Shown piece by piece: positions 5,551 through 6,978 of a stretch of 6,978 nucleotides of DNA. The position numbers and the translations under genes are program-made. Source of the stretch: Planctomycetia bacterium. GTDB taxonomy: Bacteria > Planctomycetota > Planctomycetia > Pirellulales > UBA1268. Where the stretch lies: contig RFUD01000124.1 in the NCBI GenBank assembly GCA_009923125.1, positions 1 through 6,978 of the forward strand, read 5' to 3'. A model generated the notes under the pieces. The model ran no database searches. It was not told the origin of the DNA and was given only the letters and a program-made list of their open reading frames with translations. The number at the start of each line of letters is the position of its first letter. Within the stretch, counting starts at the first letter, position 1.

Positions 5551-6315
5551 ATGTTCGCTCTTCTCGCCCAGGCGGCGGGTGTCATCCCGCTGTCGAATGA
5601 TTTCGCGGCGAATACGCCGCTGCAGTCGATCACGCTGTATCTGTTCTTCGCGGGCACCGTCGCCATGGGTGCCGGTGCGCTGTACTTCTTCCTGCTGCGC
5701 AACAACGTCGACCCGATCTACCGCAGCACGATGGTCGTGGCTGGCCTCGTCTGTGCGATCGCCTGCTTTCACTACTACAAGATGACCCACGTCTACCAGG
5801 AGTCGGGCGGCCAGTTCCCGACCGCGCTCCGCTACATCGACTGGCTGTTCACCACGCCGCTGTTGCTCGTGAAATTTCCGCTGCTGCTCCGCATGGGTGA
5901 GCGGGGCACCAAGTTCTTCGTGCAGCTCGTGCTGCTCGACGTCGTGATGATCGTCACGGCCTTCATCGCCGAGACGTCGCCGGTGAACTCCGAGCGCTGG
6001 TGGACGTTCTTCCTCGTGTCGTGCGTGTGCGAGGCCCTGATCGTGGGCGTGCTCTACATGTCGCTCGGCCAGGCCATCGCAGAGGCCCCGGCGCCGCTCG
6101 CGAAGTCGCTGGAAACGATGCGGCTGTTCGTGCTCATCGGCTGGGCGATCTACCCGATCGGCTTCCTGATGGCGCGTTCGGGCTACGGTGAACTGCGGGA
6201 GATCTTCTACAACGTCGCCGACGTGATCAACAAAGTGGGCTTCGGGCTGGTCGCCTACCACGGCATCCAGGCGATGAGCCACGGTCACTCGTCGGAGCCG
6301 AAGACGAGGTACTAG
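5551..6315 (+). CDS. Microbial rhodopsin, predicted outward proton pump (DTK motif)
   Basis: A 254-aa seven-helix retinal protein of the inner membrane. Helix C reads RYIDWLFTTPLLLVKFPLLL (residues 94-113): Arg94, proton acceptor Asp97, Thr101, and Lys108 where bacteriorhodopsin has Asp96 and green proteorhodopsin has Glu108. Helix B has His74 (FHYYKM), matching the His that pairs with the acceptor in proteorhodopsin-type pumps. Helix F has Trp198, Tyr201 and Pro202; helix G has counter-ion Asp224 and the retinal Schiff-base Lys228 (ADVINKVGFG). Leu105 is at the proteorhodopsin tuning site, predicting green absorption. A lysine donor is known from Exiguobacterium sibiricum rhodopsin, so light-driven proton export is the likely role. 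The helix E position that is Gly in carotenoid-antenna xanthorhodopsins appears to be Phe here (153 or 154, by hand alignment), so an antenna is not expected. The first 15 residues may be a cleaved signal peptide. The retinal-forming gene follows. Confidence 0.96.
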   Translation: MFALLAQAAGVIPLSNDFAANTPLQSITLYLFFAGTVAMGAGALYFFLLRNNVDPIYRSTMVVAGLVCAIACFHYYKMTHVYQESGGQFPTALRYIDWLFTTPLLLVKFPLLLRMGERGTKFFVQLVLLDVVMIVTAFIAETSPVNSERWWTFFLVSCVCEALIVGVLYMSLGQAIAEAPAPLAKSLETMRLFVLIGWAIYPIGFLMARSGYGELREIFYNVADVINKVGFGLVAYHGIQAMSHGHSSEPKTRY

Positions 6316-6321
6316 CTGTCC

Positions 6322-6352
6322 GTGGACAAAGCCATCCATGGCCTTTGTCCAC
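6322..6352 (+). terminator. Strong hairpin just after the rhodopsin stop
   Basis: 6322-6331 (GTGGACAAAG) is perfectly complementary to 6343-6352, extended by two C-G pairs inside and a 6-nt loop. It begins 7 nt after the TAG. No T run follows, so if it ends transcription it is not a canonical intrinsic terminator; it may instead protect the 3' end of the rhodopsin message from exonucleases. Confidence 0.45.
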
Positions 6353-6356
6353 TTGG

Positions 6357-6393
6357 CCGATCGGTCGAAAAGCCGAGGTTTTCGACCGGTCGG
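6357..6393 (+). repeat. 15-bp stem hairpin between rhodopsin and blh
   Basis: 6357-6371 pairs with 6379-6393 over 15 positions with a single G-U wobble and a 7-nt loop (GCCGAGG). The stem includes AAAA opposite TTTT next to the loop, so on either strand the arm has a short A/T run. With the hairpin before it and those after it, it makes the gap one of the most structured parts of the window. It may act as a terminator or transcript stabiliser lowering blh expression relative to the rhodopsin. Confidence 0.5.
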
Positions 6394-6396
6394 CAT

Positions 6397-6415
6397 CCGC
6401 CGCTTCCTGCGGCGG
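6397..6415 (+). repeat. 7-bp GC hairpin in the rhodopsin-blh gap
   Basis: CCGCCGC (6397-6403) pairs with GCGGCGG (6409-6415) around the loop TTCCT. It is a third consecutive stem, four bases after the previous one. Confidence 0.4.
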
Positions 6416-6455
6416 CAGCCTTGTTCCACAGTCTGCTCAACGTCACATCCCGTCG

Positions 6456-6510
6456 CTTCCGCTCCGGGCTTTTTGGAAACAAGAAGTCCCGGGGCGGAAG
6501 CCCGGGGACT
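6456..6510 (+). repeat. Overlapping alternative hairpins before blh
   Basis: Stem 1: 6456-6468 with 6488-6500 (13 positions, one G-U, 19-nt loop). Stem 2: 6485-6490 with 6505-6510 plus 6491-6493 with 6501-6503. Both use 6488-6500, so only one can form at a time. The CCGGGGCGGAAGCCCGGGG type of sequence looks like a dispersed intergenic repeat, or it could be an attenuator-like switch ahead of blh. Confidence 0.4.
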
Positions 6511-6561
6511 CCGAGGCGTGTCGCAAACCAACGCGAGGGCCGGGTTGGGAGACTGAGCGTG

Positions 6562-6978
6562 ATGCCGTTGATGAGCGATGCTTCCTTCCGCACGATCGGC
6601 TTTCGACTCGTGCCGCTCGGCGTGATGCTGGCGGCGGCGGTCGCGGGCTGGCTCGGCGGCCCGCGGTGGTCGGAGCGGCTCGGGCCGCTGCCGTGGCTGG
6701 TGTCGCTCGTGGTCGTCGGGCTGCCGCATGGTGCGGCCGACCTCGCCGTCACGCGGCGGATCGGCCGTGGCTCGGCGGTGCGCATGTTCTCCCTCTATCT
6801 GGCCTGCATGGTGGCCGTGTTCGCGGTGTTCATGGCGGCCCCCGTGCCGCTCATCGTGCTCTTCGCGGCGCTCTCGGTCTGGCACTTCGGCATGGGGCAC
6901 GCCGACGGGCAGTCGCCGCCGGTGGGCCCCATGCCGAAGTGCCAGACCGAGAGCGCCGCGAAGAGCACGATGAGCGGC
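6562..6978 (+). CDS. blh: Brp/Blh-family beta-carotene 15,15'-dioxygenase, 5' part only
   Basis: Cleaves beta-carotene into two retinal molecules in the membrane, supplying the chromophore of the rhodopsin upstream. The start of the protein is visible: hydrophobic helices at about 14-32, 44-58, 74-93 and 95-108, the family motif GLPHGAAD (residues 53-60, with iron-ligand candidate His56 and conserved Asp60) and SVWHFG (105-110, with His108). Family members are usually around 270-330 aa; only about 121 residues are trustworthy here. From base 6926 on the sequence is an exact reverse complement of 6846-6898, so residues 122-139 are probably an artefact although the frame stays open to the window end. 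The start is ATG 6562 or the adjacent in-frame GTG 6559; a GGGAG at 6547-6551 lies 10 nt before ATG 6562. A further ATG at 6571 is possible. Confidence 0.85.
   Translation, partial: MPLMSDASFRTIGFRLVPLGVMLAAAVAGWLGGPRWSERLGPLPWLVSLVVVGLPHGAADLAVTRRIGRGSAVRMFSLYLACMVAVFAVFMAAPVPLIVLFAALSVWHFGMGHADGQSPPVGPMPKCQTESAAKSTMSG
6846..6978. repeat. Perfect 53-bp inverted repeat at the window end (fold-back)
   Basis: 6846-6898 is the exact reverse complement of 6926-6978, with a 27-base centre (6899-6925) that pairs partly as well. The right arm ends at the last base of the window, and the left arm is ordinary coding sequence of blh including the SVWHFG motif codons. A real gene would hardly carry its own conserved motif in inverted copy, so a chimeric fold-back at a contig end is the likely cause. 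Confidence 0.9.

Noticed and set aside
5458..6900. 480-codon open frame on the minus strand across rhodopsin and blh.
   Set aside because: Its composition (Arg, His and Glu runs) is typical of the antisense of GC-rich coding sequence, and it covers a certain rhodopsin gene and two intergenic gaps.

Overview
The window looks like a high-GC planctomycete (Planctomycetota, probably Pirellulales-like and aquatic). This rests on the very GC-rich coding sequence, on an HTTM membrane protein paired with a 'PWMTPLWLD' single-pass protein (a pairing I associate with planctomycetes), and on a proton-pump rhodopsin followed by a retinal-forming oxygenase. The taxonomy is an inference; there is no marker gene here that fixes it.

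Layout. Positions 1-451 carry no gene I can support. They hold a large imperfect inverted repeat made of two copies (about 9-163 and 268-425, opposite orientation) of a roughly 142-bp element with its own terminal inverted repeats, separated by a hairpin-rich spacer. Positions 452-4291 are a tight minus-strand operon of four genes, read from right to left: a 209-aa single-pass membrane protein, a 308-aa HTTM-domain polytopic membrane protein, an 86-aa two-helix membrane protein, and NAD-dependent DNA ligase ligA. The junctions are an ATGA overlap, an 8-nt gap and a GTGA overlap, so the genes are very likely translationally coupled.

Positions 4292-4410 are a short divergent intergenic region with a strong sigma70-like promoter facing right. 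It drives tRNA-Ala(GGC) at 4411-4483. Only 7 nt after the tRNA starts a fold-type IV PLP aminotransferase/lyase (4491-5441), so tRNA and mRNA are probably made as one transcript.

Positions 5551-6315 encode a 254-aa microbial rhodopsin with all hallmarks of a green-tuned outward proton pump but a lysine at the proton-donor position (Asp-Thr-Lys motif). It has a strong Shine-Dalgarno sequence and a leader rich in inverted repeats. After a 246-nt hairpin-rich gap comes the start of a Brp/Blh-family beta-carotene 15,15'-dioxygenase (6562 to the window end), which would make the retinal for the rhodopsin. Together they form a minimal light-harvesting module, apart from the carotenoid pathway, which lies elsewhere.

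The last 133 bases fold back on themselves as a perfect 53-bp inverted repeat reaching the final base. The 3' end of the blh reading frame after about 6925 is therefore probably an assembly or amplification artefact, and the real end of that gene is missing.
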